From: Flavobacterium sp. LHD-80
Lineage (GTDB): Bacteria > Bacteroidota > Bacteroidia > Flavobacteriales > Flavobacteriaceae
Direction: 5' to 3'
Length of the DNA stretch: 64,000 bases
Assembly: GCF_030929605.1 (NCBI RefSeq)
Contig: NZ_JAVFVS010000012.1
Location: 1-64,000 of the forward strand
Shown here: one piece after another, positions 7,291-16,088 of the stretch
Layout: every line of letters starts with the position of its first letter
Numbering within the stretch: position 1 is the first letter of the stretch
Program-made: the position numbers and the translations under genes
The notes under the pieces: model-generated
Told to the model about the DNA's origin: nothing
Seen by the model: only the letters and a program-made list of their open reading frames with translations
Database searches by the model: none

Positions 7291-9348
7291 ATGACAACTA
7301 ATAAATCCACATCATTGTTTGAAAGTAAACAGGTAAAAGAAGCATTCTTGCAGTCTTTTGTCAAGCTGAATCCAAAAATGATGATCAAAAATCCGGTAAT
7401 GTTTACCGTAGAAATTGGAACAGCCATTATGTTTGCTGTCTGCATTTCAATATTAATGGGTGCAAATGATCAAGGAAGTTTTACTTATAACCTAATTGTG
7501 TTCTTGATTTTACTGGCAACGCTTTTATTTGCCAATTTCGCTGAAGCCATTGCCGAAGCAAGAGGAAAAGCACAAGCCGACAGTTTAAGAAAAACAAGAG
7601 AAGAAACTCCTGCAAGACAGATTCTGCCAAACGGAGAAATCAAAAATATCAGTTCTTCGGCATTGAAAAAAGACGATATTTTCGTTTGTGAAGCTGGTGA
7701 TTTAATTGCTGCTGACGGAGAAATTATCGAAGGCCTGGCAACAATCGACGAAAGTGCTATTACCGGAGAAAGTGCTCCTGTAATTCGGGAAGCTGGCGGA
7801 GATAAATCATCTGTAACTGGAGGAACAAAAGTATTATCTGATAAAATAAAAGTAAAAGTAACTTCTGAACCAGGCGAAAGCTTTTTAGATAAAATGATTG
7901 CTTTGGTTGAAGGTGCGAGCCGTCAGAAAACACCAAACGAAATTGCCTTAACCATTTTATTAGCCGCATTTACTTTAATATTCGTGATTGTGTGCGTTAC
8001 GCTAAAACCGTTTGCCGACTATGCCAACGCTCCCATCACGATCGCGGCTTTCATTGCTTTGTTTGTATGTTTGATTCCAACTACAATTGGTGGACTACTT
8101 TCTGCGATTGGTATTGCGGGAATGGACAGAGCATTACGAGCTAACGTAATTACAAAATCAGGTAAAGCGGTTGAAACTGCTGGAGATATTGATGTTTTGC
8201 TTTTGGATAAAACTGGAACCATTACCATTGGAAATAGAAAAGCGACCAATTTTTACCCAACAAAAGGAATTTCTTTTGATGATTTCGTGAAATCGGCTGT
8301 TTTGAGTTCGCTTGCAGATGATACTCCGGAAGGAAAAAGTATCTTGGAGTTGAGTGAAATGATCGATGTAAAAAATGAAACGAAAGCAAGTTTCTTAAAG
8401 ACTACTTCTGATATTTCACATACTATCAAATTTACGGCAGAAACCAGAACTTCTGGAGTCGTATTAAAAGACGGAACTAATATTAGAAAAGGGGCGCAAG
8501 ATGCTGCAAAAAACATTGCACAACAAGCTGGAAATGTATTTCCAGAAGATACTGCACAACAAGTTATTACTATTTCATCTAACGGAGGAACCCCATTAGT
8601 AGTAATCAAAAATAATGAAGTTCAAGGTGTTATCGAACTTCAGGATATCATTAAAACCGGAATGAAAGAACGTTTTGAGCGCTTGCGCAGAATGGGAATC
8701 AAAACGGTAATGGTTACGGGTGATAATCCGCTTACCGCTAAATTTATTGCCGAAGCTGCTGGTGTTGATGATTTTATTGCCGAGGCTAAACCTGAGGATA
8801 AAATGAATTACATCAGAAAAGAACAGGCTGAAGGAAGATTAGTTGCCATGATGGGTGACGGAACAAATGATGCTCCTGCCCTTGCCCAAGCCAATGTCGG
8901 CGTTGCAATGAACAGCGGAACTCAAGCGGCAAAAGAAGCAGGAAACATGGTCGATCTTGACAATGATCCAACGAAATTAATCGAGATTGTGGAAATTGGA
9001 AAACAGCTTTTAATGACTCGAGGTACTTTAACTACTTTTTCTATTGCAAATGACGTTGCGAAATATTTTGCTATTGTTCCTGCTCTTTTTATTACTGCGA
9101 TTCCTGCGCTTCAAGGTTTGAATATTATGCATTTGCATAGTCCTGAAAGTGCGATTTTATCGGCTGTAATTTTCAATGCGATTATCATTCCGATATTGAT
9201 TCCGCTTGCGCTAAAAGGGGTTGATTATCGTCCAATTGGAGCGAGTGCGATCTTAAAAAGAAATCTTTTGATTTATGGTCTTGGTGGATTGATTGTTCCA
9301 TTTATCGGAATAAAAGTTATCGATTTGTTAGTAGCACTATTTATGTAA
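7291..9348 (+). CDS. kdpB: K+-transporting ATPase ATP-binding subunit KdpB
   Basis: A 685-residue P-type ATPase, the catalytic subunit of KdpFABC, which couples ATP hydrolysis to K+ uptake. It shows the phosphorylation motif DKTGT (in LLLDKTGTITIGN, about residue 308), the actuator TGES loop (TGESAPVIREAGGD), nucleotide-domain residues, and the hinge GDGTNDAPALAQANVG. There are seven membrane helices in the usual positions. The length is typical. It is flanked on both sides by intergenic inverted repeats (7118-7260, 9354-9598). Confidence 0.97.
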   Translation: MTTNKSTSLFESKQVKEAFLQSFVKLNPKMMIKNPVMFTVEIGTAIMFAVCISILMGANDQGSFTYNLIVFLILLATLLFANFAEAIAEARGKAQADSLRKTREETPARQILPNGEIKNISSSALKKDDIFVCEAGDLIAADGEIIEGLATIDESAITGESAPVIREAGGDKSSVTGGTKVLSDKIKVKVTSEPGESFLDKMIALVEGASRQKTPNEIALTILLAAFTLIFVIVCVTLKPFADYANAPITIAAFIALFVCLIPTTIGGLLSAIGIAGMDRALRANVITKSGKAVETAGDIDVLLLDKTGTITIGNRKATNFYPTKGISFDDFVKSAVLSSLADDTPEGKSILELSEMIDVKNETKASFLKTTSDISHTIKFTAETRTSGVVLKDGTNIRKGAQDAAKNIAQQAGNVFPEDTAQQVITISSNGGTPLVVIKNNEVQGVIELQDIIKTGMKERFERLRRMGIKTVMVTGDNPLTAKFIAEAAGVDDFIAEAKPEDKMNYIRKEQAEGRLVAMMGDGTNDAPALAQANVGVAMNSGTQAAKEAGNMVDLDNDPTKLIEIVEIGKQLLMTRGTLTTFSIANDVAKYFAIVPALFITAIPALQGLNIMHLHSPESAILSAVIFNAIIIPILIPLALKGVDYRPIGASAILKRNLLIYGLGGLIVPFIGIKVIDLLVALFM

Positions 9349-9353
9349 AAAAA

Positions 9354-9598
9354 AGGTGCTAAGGTTCTGAGATGCTAAGGTGCTAAGTTTTTTTTCTTAG
9401 TCCCTCAGAACCTTAGTCCCTTAGAACCTCAAAAAAGGTACTGAGATGCTAAGATTCTAAGAGACTAAGGTTTTTCTCTTAGAATCGTAAAATTCAGGAA
9501 TCTTTAAAAACTAAATTAAAAACATGACTTCGATTTGCTAAGCTTCTTGAAAAAAAACTTAGAACCTTAGCAACTTAGTCCCTTAGAATCTTCAAAAA
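9354..9598. repeat. Degenerate word array between kdpB and kdpC
   Basis: The gap consists of repeated words like GATGCTAAG, GGTTCTGAG, GGTGCTAAG and, later, their complements CTTAG, AACCTTAGTCCCTTAGAA. Direct copies on the left can pair with inverted copies on the right (for example 9356-9388 with 9397-9430). A further block of the same words directly follows kdpC (10145-10180). The pattern suggests amplification of one short hairpin unit. Confidence 0.8.
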
Positions 9599-9599
9599 A

Positions 9600-10151
9600 A
9601 TGAAAAATCTATTTTCTATAATAAAACTTACTGTGGCTACTTTAATCTTGTTCGCAGTTATTTATCCTCTTGCGATTTATGGAATCGCACAAATTGCTCC
9701 AAATCAAGGAAAAGGAGAAACGATTTCGGTTAACGGAAAAGTGGTTGGTTACCAAAAAATTGGTCAGAAATTCGATAAGTCAAATTATTTCTGGGGAAGA
9801 CCTTCGGCGGTTGATTATAATGCTTCGGGAAGTGCCGGAAGCAACAAAGGCCCAAGCAATCCTGATTATTTGGCTTTGGTTCAAAAAAGAATTGATACGC
9901 TTTTATTGGTTCATCCGTACTTGAAAAAATCTGATATTCCGTCGGATATGGTTACGGCTTCAGGAAGTGGTTTAGATCCGAATATTTCTCCGCAAGGGGC
10001 TTTGATTCAGGTAAAACGAATTGCTAAAGAAAGAAAATTAGACGAATCGAAAGTAAAAGCTTTGGTGGAATCTAAAATTAATACTGCTGTTGTTGGTCCT
10101 GAAACTGTGAATGTTTTGGAATTGAATGTGGCTTTGGATCAGCTTCGCTAA
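9600..10151 (+). CDS. kdpC: K+-transporting ATPase subunit KdpC
   Basis: 183 residues: one N-terminal membrane helix (ATLILFAVIYPLAIYGIAQI) and a periplasmic domain containing FWGRPSAVDYNASGSAGSNKGPSNP, a signature of KdpC. The segment ending SGSGLDPNISPQGALIQVKRIA is also diagnostic. KdpC assembles with KdpA/KdpB and raises the affinity for ATP and K+. The start ATG follows directly on the repeat array. Its 3' end runs into more of the same CTAAG-type words, so repeats touch both ends of the gene. Confidence 0.95.
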   Translation: MKNLFSIIKLTVATLILFAVIYPLAIYGIAQIAPNQGKGETISVNGKVVGYQKIGQKFDKSNYFWGRPSAVDYNASGSAGSNKGPSNPDYLALVQKRIDTLLLVHPYLKKSDIPSDMVTASGSGLDPNISPQGALIQVKRIAKERKLDESKVKALVESKINTAVVGPETVNVLELNVALDQLR

Positions 10152-10201
10152 GATGCTAAAGTTCTAAGATACTGAGATTCTAAGTTTTTCTATGCGCATT
10201 C

Positions 10202-10305
10202 TTGTCATTTCGACGTAAGGAGAAATCACACTCGTAATTCGACAAAGATTGGCGATTAACTGTGCGGAGTTTCTAGTGTGATTTCTCCTTACGTCGAAAT
10301 GACAA
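10202..10305. repeat. Perfect 31-bp inverted repeat after kdpC
   Basis: The arm at 10202-10232 (starting TTGTCATTTCGACG) and the arm at 10275-10305 are exact reverse complements with a 42-nt loop. A stem this long with no mismatch implies recent spread or selection for pairing. Confidence 0.9.
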
Positions 10306-10341
10306 AACGAGATGCTGAATCAAAAACTTTAAAATTAAATA

Positions 10342-10476
10342 CCTACAAGGTTTTGGAAACCTTGCAGGAAACGAAAACGCCTTTTTACCCCAAATGCCCT
10401 AGCCCCGATAGTAGTGGAAATCCTTTTTCTGGCTTTTTTAGCCAGGAAAAGATTGAAACGGATAGCGGGATTAGCT
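10342..10476. repeat. Further copies of two dispersed repeat families before the porin gene
   Basis: 10342-10368 is a copy of the palindrome seen at 4453 and 4523, with one change in the loop. 10401-10476 is the second copy of the 76-nt element at 371-446. With the 31-bp inverted repeat, the whole 363-nt gap between kdpC and the porin is filled by repeats. Confidence 0.8.
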
Positions 10477-10514
10477 CCTAAAAAATCTACTAATAATAAT
10501 AGAATACCACAAAA

Positions 10515-11591
10515 ATGAAAAAAATAATACTTACTGCTTTAATCGCTTTTGGTTTTAGCAATTTACACGCACAAGAAGAATCTAAAAGTCCATTGACATT
10601 TTCGGGATATGTTGACGCTTATTATAGTTATGATTTCGGAAAACCGGAAAATCATACTCGGCCAAACTTTTTTTACAGTTATAATAAAAGCAACGAGGTG
10701 AACCTGAATTTGGGAATGGCAAAAGTGAATTATTCGAAAGAAAATATTCGGGGAAATTTTGCTTTGATGGCGGGAACTTATGCCGAGTATAATATGTCTG
10801 CCGAACAAGGTTTGTTGAAAAATGTATACGAAGCGAATGTTGGTTTAAAGATTTCGAAAAACCATAATTTATGGGTTGATGCGGGAATCATGCCTTCGCA
10901 TATTGGTTTTGAAAGCGCCATTGGAAAAGATTGTCAGACTTTAACTCGAAGTATTCTGGCTGAGAATTCTCCTTATTATGAAACGGGAGTTAAAATTGGT
11001 TATACTTCTGAATCTGGAGAATGGTATTTGGCGGGTATGTACTTAAATGGCTGGCAGAGAATTGAAAAAGTAGAAGGGAATCAAACGCCTGCTTTTGGAA
11101 CTCAGGTTACGTATAAACCATCTGATCGGGTTACTTTGAATTGGAGTACTTATGTTGGAAATGAACAGCCAGATATTGATAAAAAATGGCGTTATTTCAA
11201 CAACTTTTACGGGCAGTTTAAGGTAACGGAAAAGACAAATATTACAGCTGGTTTTGATATTGGATCACAGCAATCGGCTAAAGGAAGTGATAAATATGAT
11301 ACGTGGTTTTCGCCCGTTTTGATTCTGCAATACAAACCAGTTGACAAGATTCAGCTTGCAGTACGAGGAGAATATTACAGTGATGAAAAAGGTGTAATTA
11401 TCGCAACGGAAACGCCAAATGGTTTTAAAACTTACGGATTTTCAGCTAACTTTGATTACTTAGTTACTGATAATGTTATGTTTAGAATTGAAGCCAGAAA
11501 TCTTTCAAGTAAAGATGAAATTTTTACCAAAAACAATATGCCAACGGATACGAATACATTCGTAACAACTGCTTTGGCAATTAGTTTCTAG
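10515..11591 (+). CDS. Outer-membrane beta-barrel porin of the kdp locus (OmpL-like porin-2 family)
   Basis: 358 residues with a clear signal peptide (IILTALIAFGFSNLHAQ, cleavage after about residue 19). The rest consists of alternating strands such as FSGYVDAYYSYDFG, NFALMAGTYAEYNM and VRGEYYSDEKG. It ends in FVTTALAISF, with the terminal aromatic residue typical of outer-membrane barrels. The fold and size fit the putative beta-barrel porin-2 (OmpL-like) family. Set between kdpC and the KdpD-like gene, it may let K+ or a co-solute through the outer membrane; that role is inference. Confidence 0.8.
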   Translation: MKKIILTALIAFGFSNLHAQEESKSPLTFSGYVDAYYSYDFGKPENHTRPNFFYSYNKSNEVNLNLGMAKVNYSKENIRGNFALMAGTYAEYNMSAEQGLLKNVYEANVGLKISKNHNLWVDAGIMPSHIGFESAIGKDCQTLTRSILAENSPYYETGVKIGYTSESGEWYLAGMYLNGWQRIEKVEGNQTPAFGTQVTYKPSDRVTLNWSTYVGNEQPDIDKKWRYFNNFYGQFKVTEKTNITAGFDIGSQQSAKGSDKYDTWFSPVLILQYKPVDKIQLAVRGEYYSDEKGVIIATETPNGFKTYGFSANFDYLVTDNVMFRIEARNLSSKDEIFTKNNMPTDTNTFVTTALAISF

Positions 11592-11601
11592 AATAGTTTT
11601 G

Positions 11602-11763
11602 CCACAGATTACACAGATTACAGGGATTATTGAATGGCTTTGTGTTGATTTATTTGCCACGAATTACACAAATTTTCACGAATTATATTAAATAAAAATT
11701 TGTGCAAATTTGTGTAATTCGTGGCTAAAAAAAATAATCCTTCTAATCTGTGTAATCTGTGGC
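11602..11763. repeat. Nested double inverted repeat between porin and kdpD-like gene
   Basis: The outer arms are GCCACAGATTACACAGATTA at 11602-11621 and its exact complement at 11744-11763. The inner arms are GCCACGAATTACACAAATTT at 11656-11675 and its complement at 11706-11725. A half copy of a third family (CTTAGCGCCTTCGTGGCAAA) follows at 11783 and matches the right arm of the repeat at 16014. Confidence 0.85.
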
Positions 11764-11806
11764 TTTAAAAAAAACTTTGTGACTTAGCGCCTTCGTGGCA
11801 AAAATT

Positions 11807-12931
11807 ATGGAAAACGAAAATAATAACGCACAGCACTTTCTCGATTTAATTCAGAAATCACGAAAGGGAAAGTTTAAAATCTACATTGGAATGAGCGCCG
11901 GTGTGGGAAAGACTTTTCGTATGCTTCAGGAAGCGCATTCGTTATTGAAAAATGGAATCGATGTGAAAATTGGCTACATCGAAACACATATGCGAAAGGA
12001 AACGCATGAACTGTTAGCGGGTTTGCCGATAATTCCGAGACGGACCATTTTTTATAAAGGAAAAGAATTGGAAGAATTGGATGTTCAAGCAATTATCAAT
12101 CTTCGTCCGGAAGTGGTTATTGTTGATGAATTAGCGCACACAAACGTTGAAGGAAGCAAAAATGAAAAACGCTGGCAGGATGTTTTAGAGATTTTGGAAG
12201 CGGGAATTAATGTGATTTCGGCTGTCAATATTCAGCATATTGAGAGTTTAAATGAAGATGTAAAACGAATTACAAATATTGATGTTCAGGAACGAATTCC
12301 TGACAATGTTTTGCGATTGGCGGATGAAGTTGTGAATATCGACTTAACATCTGAAGATTTGATTGCGCGTTTGAAGGAAGGAAAAATTTATACTCCGGAT
12401 AAAATTCAGACGGCTTTAACGAACTTTTTTAAATCGGAACAGATTTTACAGCTTCGGGAATTGGCTTTGAAAGAAGTAGCGAGTCAGGTCGTTCGAAAAG
12501 TTGAAAATGAAGTTCCGAATCTTCATGCTTTACGACATGAGAAGCTTTTGGCCTGCATTAGTAGTAATGATAAAACGGCTAAAATTGTGATTAGAAAAAC
12601 AGCAAGACTCTCCAGTTATTATAACGGATTGTGGTATGTTTTGTATGTGGAAACTCCGCAGGAAAGCAGTAATAAAATTGCCTTGGACAAACAAAGACAT
12701 TTAATTAATAACTTTAAACTCGCCGTGCAATTAGGCGCAGAAGTTATTAAACTGGAAAACAGTAATATTACAGATGCGATTTTGGCAACTGTTGAAGAAA
12801 AACAAATTACAACTGTCTGCATTGGAAAACCGCATTTGAATTTATTTAAAGTAATTTTGTCTACAACAATTTTTAGACGTTTGTTGAATAAACTGTCTTT
12901 ATCAAACGTTGATCTTGTTATCCTGTCGTAA
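11807..12931 (+). CDS. kdpD: KdpD sensor half (KdpD domain plus Usp domain, no kinase)
   Basis: 374 residues matching only the cytoplasmic N-terminal half of KdpD. The KdpD domain (about 18-225) has Walker A GMSAGVGKT (28-36) and VVIVDELAHTN (103-113), the nucleotide-binding site of KdpD. A universal-stress-protein-like domain follows (about 250-374). The four membrane helices and histidine kinase of full KdpD (about 900 residues) are absent, and the gene ends cleanly with TAA. An upstream GTG (11795) lies inside a repeat; the ATG at 11807 is preferred. The kinase role is probably taken by the separate gene at 13152, so this protein may act as a detached K+/c-di-AMP or ATP sensor. That is inference. 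Confidence 0.9.
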   Translation: MENENNNAQHFLDLIQKSRKGKFKIYIGMSAGVGKTFRMLQEAHSLLKNGIDVKIGYIETHMRKETHELLAGLPIIPRRTIFYKGKELEELDVQAIINLRPEVVIVDELAHTNVEGSKNEKRWQDVLEILEAGINVISAVNIQHIESLNEDVKRITNIDVQERIPDNVLRLADEVVNIDLTSEDLIARLKEGKIYTPDKIQTALTNFFKSEQILQLRELALKEVASQVVRKVENEVPNLHALRHEKLLACISSNDKTAKIVIRKTARLSSYYNGLWYVLYVETPQESSNKIALDKQRHLINNFKLAVQLGAEVIKLENSNITDAILATVEEKQITTVCIGKPHLNLFKVILSTTIFRRLLNKLSLSNVDLVILS

Positions 12932-12940
12932 AAGTTTTTA

Positions 12941-13136
12941 AACCATATAAGTTATATAAGTTCATTTAAATTCGAGGCGTTGATTTTTTTTAACCGCAAA
13001 GACGCTAAGGTCTCGCAAAGCACGCAAAGATTAAAAAAACTTTGCGCCATGCTCTAGCGAACTTTGCGTAAAACTTCGCGTCTTTGCGGTTAAAAAAAAA
13101 GAAACTCTAATATTTTCTTATATCACTTATATGGTT
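12941..13136. repeat. Nested inverted repeat between kdpD-like and kinase genes
   Basis: The outer arms are AACCATATAAGTTATATAAG (12941-12960) and 13117-13136, with one mismatch. The inner arms are AACCGCAAAGACGC (12992-13005) and its exact complement at 13078-13091. More paired words (TTTGCG, CGCAAAG) lie inside. Essentially the whole 220-nt gap can fold. Confidence 0.85.
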
Positions 13137-13151
13137 CAAAAAAAAAATTAA

Positions 13152-14882
13152 ATGTTTTATAAAATGAGAATTAAAACCAAATTGAATCTGGGAGTTGGAT
13201 TATTATTTTTAATGATCATTATACTTTCTTTAGTGAGCGGTTATTCTGTTTTTTTGATAAAAGCAGACACGGAGAATATTCTGAAAGCAAATTATAATAC
13301 GCTGGAATATTCGCGAAATATGATTTTGTCTTTGGATGAAATTAAAGCGAGCCCTGATAGCAAGATTCATGTTTTCAAAGAATATCTTGAAAAACAAACA
13401 CAAAATGTTACCGAACCGGGAGAAAAAGAAGCAACCGAAAACCTTGAAAAAAGTTTTACGCTTTTAGAACAAAACGGAGCAAACGAAACCATAAAAGCAA
13501 AAATCAGACAGGATATTTTTGCTATTATGAAACTGAATCTGGATGCGATAAAACAGAAAAGCGATATTGCCAAACATACCGCCGAAAATGCTAATCTATG
13601 GATTGCCATTGTGGGAAGTTTATGCTTTTTGATTGCTTTTAATTTGCTGGTTAATCTTCCGAATAATATTGCCAATCCAATCAAGGAATTAACACTGAGT
13701 ATTAAGGAAATTGCGAATAAAAATTATTCGGAGCGTGTTCATTTTACGAGTCATAGCGAATTTGGAGATTTGGCCAAATCGTTTAATACGATGGCGCAAA
13801 AACTTCAAGAATATAATGATAGTAATTTGTACAAACTCTTCTTCGAAAAGAAACGACTGGAAACTTTAATCAATAATATGAATGATCCTATTATTGGTCT
13901 TGATAATGAAGGAATTGTTTTGTTTGCCAATGATGAAGCGTTGAAAATTGTTGGTTTGAAACTGGAAGATGTTATTGGAAAATCGGCTTCTACTCTAGCA
14001 TTGTCAAATGATTTGATTCGTTCTTTAATTTTAAAAGAAGATTCAGATTCTCCTAAAAAACAGCCTCTTAAAATTTACGCGCACGGAAAAGAAAGTTATT
14101 TCGAAAAGGAAATTCTGAATATCACCATAATTCCGACAGGAGAAGAAAAAGAAATCAATATTGGTGATGTTATTATTCTGCGAAATATTACGCTTTTTAA
14201 AGAACTGGATTTTGCCAAAACCAATTTTATTGCTACCGTTTCACACGAATTAAAAACACCAATTGCATCTATAAAATTAAGCCTGAAATTGCTTGAAAAC
14301 GAAAAAACGGGCGAAATGAACGAAGACCAGAAACAATTGGTTGAAAGCATAAAAGATGACAGTCAGCGCTTGTTGAAAATTACAGGGGAATTGCTTAATT
14401 TATCTCAATTAGAAACGGGGAATATTCAGCTGAATATCGAAAAAAGCAATCCACATGAAATTGTAAATTATGCTGTTGAAGCTGTAAAAGTTCAGGCGGA
14501 ACAAAAACAAATCAAACTGGTTATTGATGCCGATGAAAATCTTCAAGACGTAAAAGCCGACAGCGAAAAAACAGGCTGGGTTTTGATTAATTATTTGTCG
14601 AATGCGATTCGATATTCTTCTGAAAAAAGTACCATTCATATCAAACTTAAAAAAGAATTAAATCAAATTGTATTTCAGGTGATTGACACAGGAAAAGGAA
14701 TTGATGCAAGATATAAAGACAAAGTTTTTGATAAATATTTTCAGGTTCCAGGAAGTCAGAAATCTGGAACTGGATTGGGTTTAGCAATAAGCAAAGAATT
14801 TATTGAAGCGCAAAACGGGAATGTTGGTGTTGAGAGTAATTTGGGATTGGGTAGCACGTTTTGGTTTTCGCTGAAGGTTTAA
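13152..14882 (+). CDS. Membrane histidine kinase, HAMP-PAS, likely partner of the kdp regulator
   Basis: 576 residues: membrane helix 1 (about 11-36), a helical periplasmic domain rich in Glu/Lys (about 37-148), helix 2 (149-170), HAMP (about 172-225), PAS (about 235-350), and a dimerisation domain with H365 in ATVSHELKTP. An ATPase domain follows with NYLSNAIRYS, DTGKGI and SGTGLGLAI motifs. It closes the kdp locus, 220 nt after the KdpD sensor half. Its order with the kinase-less KdpD and the NtrC-type regulator at 3105 suggests one signalling chain: KdpD-N sensor, kinase, sigma-54 activator, kdp promoter. The overall structure resembles NtrB/NtrY-like kinases rather than KdpD. Confidence 0.88.
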   Translation: MFYKMRIKTKLNLGVGLLFLMIIILSLVSGYSVFLIKADTENILKANYNTLEYSRNMILSLDEIKASPDSKIHVFKEYLEKQTQNVTEPGEKEATENLEKSFTLLEQNGANETIKAKIRQDIFAIMKLNLDAIKQKSDIAKHTAENANLWIAIVGSLCFLIAFNLLVNLPNNIANPIKELTLSIKEIANKNYSERVHFTSHSEFGDLAKSFNTMAQKLQEYNDSNLYKLFFEKKRLETLINNMNDPIIGLDNEGIVLFANDEALKIVGLKLEDVIGKSASTLALSNDLIRSLILKEDSDSPKKQPLKIYAHGKESYFEKEILNITIIPTGEEKEINIGDVIILRNITLFKELDFAKTNFIATVSHELKTPIASIKLSLKLLENEKTGEMNEDQKQLVESIKDDSQRLLKITGELLNLSQLETGNIQLNIEKSNPHEIVNYAVEAVKVQAEQKQIKLVIDADENLQDVKADSEKTGWVLINYLSNAIRYSSEKSTIHIKLKKELNQIVFQVIDTGKGIDARYKDKVFDKYFQVPGSQKSGTGLGLAISKEFIEAQNGNVGVESNLGLGSTFWFSLKV

Positions 14883-14886
14883 AAAA

Positions 14887-15080
14887 ATTGTGAATTGTGA
14901 ATTGTGAATTGTGAATTATTAAAAGAAAAAATATTAAAAGAGCTTCGGAGAAGCAAGATATTTATAGCTAATTTGATTCACATTGATAATAAGCTCCACC
15001 GGAGCGATATATTTCACCCCCGCTGGGGCTTAAAAAACGCGTCTAATAAATTTTCTATAAATATATCGTCCCGCTGGGAC
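14887..15080. repeat. Heptamer tandem array and palindromic repeat remnants
   Basis: ATTGTGA is repeated four times at 14887-14914. Further on, GCTCCACCGGAGC (14993-15005), CGATATATTT (15005-15014), its complement AAATATATCG (15059-15068) and two copies of CCCGCTGGG (15029, 15070) form a broken inverted element. The remaining part of the gap (15081-15245) is AT-rich with a possible -7 box near 15218 (TACTATTG) for the phosphatase gene. Confidence 0.7.
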
Positions 15081-15245
15081 TTTATTTACTTAAAATCAGC
15101 AATCTGAATAAAATAAAATTTAGCCAATCTTAATTCAACTACCTCATTTAAAAACAACAAATTAATATTCACTTAAGGTTCAATTAAGTCCAAAATACGT
15201 ACGTCAAACATTCGTTACTATTGCAAAATATAACGAAAACAAACG

Positions 15246-16007
15246 ATGTTTTACAAAACGATTTCCCTTGTATTTCTATTCGGATTATTTTCTGCGAATG
15301 CACAGCAAAATGATTCGATCACAAAAATTGACAGTACTTCTCATAATTTAAAATTCAATTATAAGCAATTAATTATTCCATCGGTTTTAATTGGTTATGG
15401 CGTAATTGGTTTAGAAAGTGATCAGCTTTTGAGTTTTAATCATCAAATTAAAGATGAAGTTACCGAGGATATTGACGAGAAAGTTACCATTGACGATTTC
15501 TCGCAATATGCGCCTGCCGTATCTGTTTATGCACTGAATGCTTTTGGAGTAAAAGGCAAAAATAATATGCGCGATCGTTCTGTAATACTTGTTACATCGT
15601 ATGCGATTATGGCGACAACTGTTTTAGGATTAAAATCGATTTCACATGTAGAAAGACCTGACGGAAGTTCGAACAACTCCTTCCCTTCTGGACACACCGC
15701 AACTGCATTTATGGGAGCCGAATTTTTATACCAAGAATATAAAGACAAATCGATTTGGTACGGAATTGCGGGTTATGCCGTTGCTACTGGAACGGGACTT
15801 TTTAGAATCTACAATAATCGTCATTGGCTGACAGATGTCGCTGCGGGAGCAGGAATTGGGATTTTGAGTACCAAAATTGCGTATTGGATTAATCCATATA
15901 TTACTAAAAAGCTATTCAAATCTTCTTCTGAAAATAAATCAACTTCTATGATAATGCCTTTTTATAATGGACAGCAATATGGGTTGAGTTTTGCCAAAGT
16001 TTTTTAG
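15246..16007 (+). CDS. PAP2-family membrane phosphatase
   Basis: 253 residues with an N-terminal signal or helix (ISLVFLFGLFSANAQ). All three PAP2 motifs are present: KSISHVERPDG (K-x6-RP form), NSFPSGHTA, and YNNRHWLTDVAAG (R-x5-H-x3-D form, with the catalytic His and Asp). The enzyme should dephosphorylate a lipid or isoprenoid phosphate at the outer face of the inner membrane. The exact substrate, such as undecaprenyl pyrophosphate or phosphatidic acid, cannot be told. It stands alone between two repeat regions and converges on the XRE-S24 gene. Confidence 0.88.
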   Translation: MFYKTISLVFLFGLFSANAQQNDSITKIDSTSHNLKFNYKQLIIPSVLIGYGVIGLESDQLLSFNHQIKDEVTEDIDEKVTIDDFSQYAPAVSVYALNAFGVKGKNNMRDRSVILVTSYAIMATTVLGLKSISHVERPDGSSNNSFPSGHTATAFMGAEFLYQEYKDKSIWYGIAGYAVATGTGLFRIYNNRHWLTDVAAGAGIGILSTKIAYWINPYITKKLFKSSSENKSTSMIMPFYNGQQYGLSFAKVF

Positions 16008-16013
16008 TTTTTT

Positions 16014-16082
16014 TTTGCCACAAAGGCGCTAAGACACAAAGCTATTCAAAAAAACTTTGTGTCTTAGCGCCTTCGTGGCAAA
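16014..16082. repeat. 28-bp inverted repeat between convergent genes
   Basis: TTTGCCACAAAGGCGCTAAG... (16014-16041) pairs with 16055-16082, with one mismatch and a 13-nt loop. Lying between convergent genes that end at 16007 and 16089, it could serve as a two-way terminator. A half copy is found at 11783. Confidence 0.85.
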
Positions 16083-16088
16083 CTCTTT

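Noticed and set aside
9354..9598. CRISPR-like array between kdpB and kdpC
   Set aside because: The repeated words are short, unevenly spaced and partly inverted, without spacers of constant length and without cas genes.
14887..14914. Heptamer array as an origin iteron set
   Set aside because: Only four perfect copies in direct contact, no DnaA boxes or rep gene near; slippage is a simpler cause.
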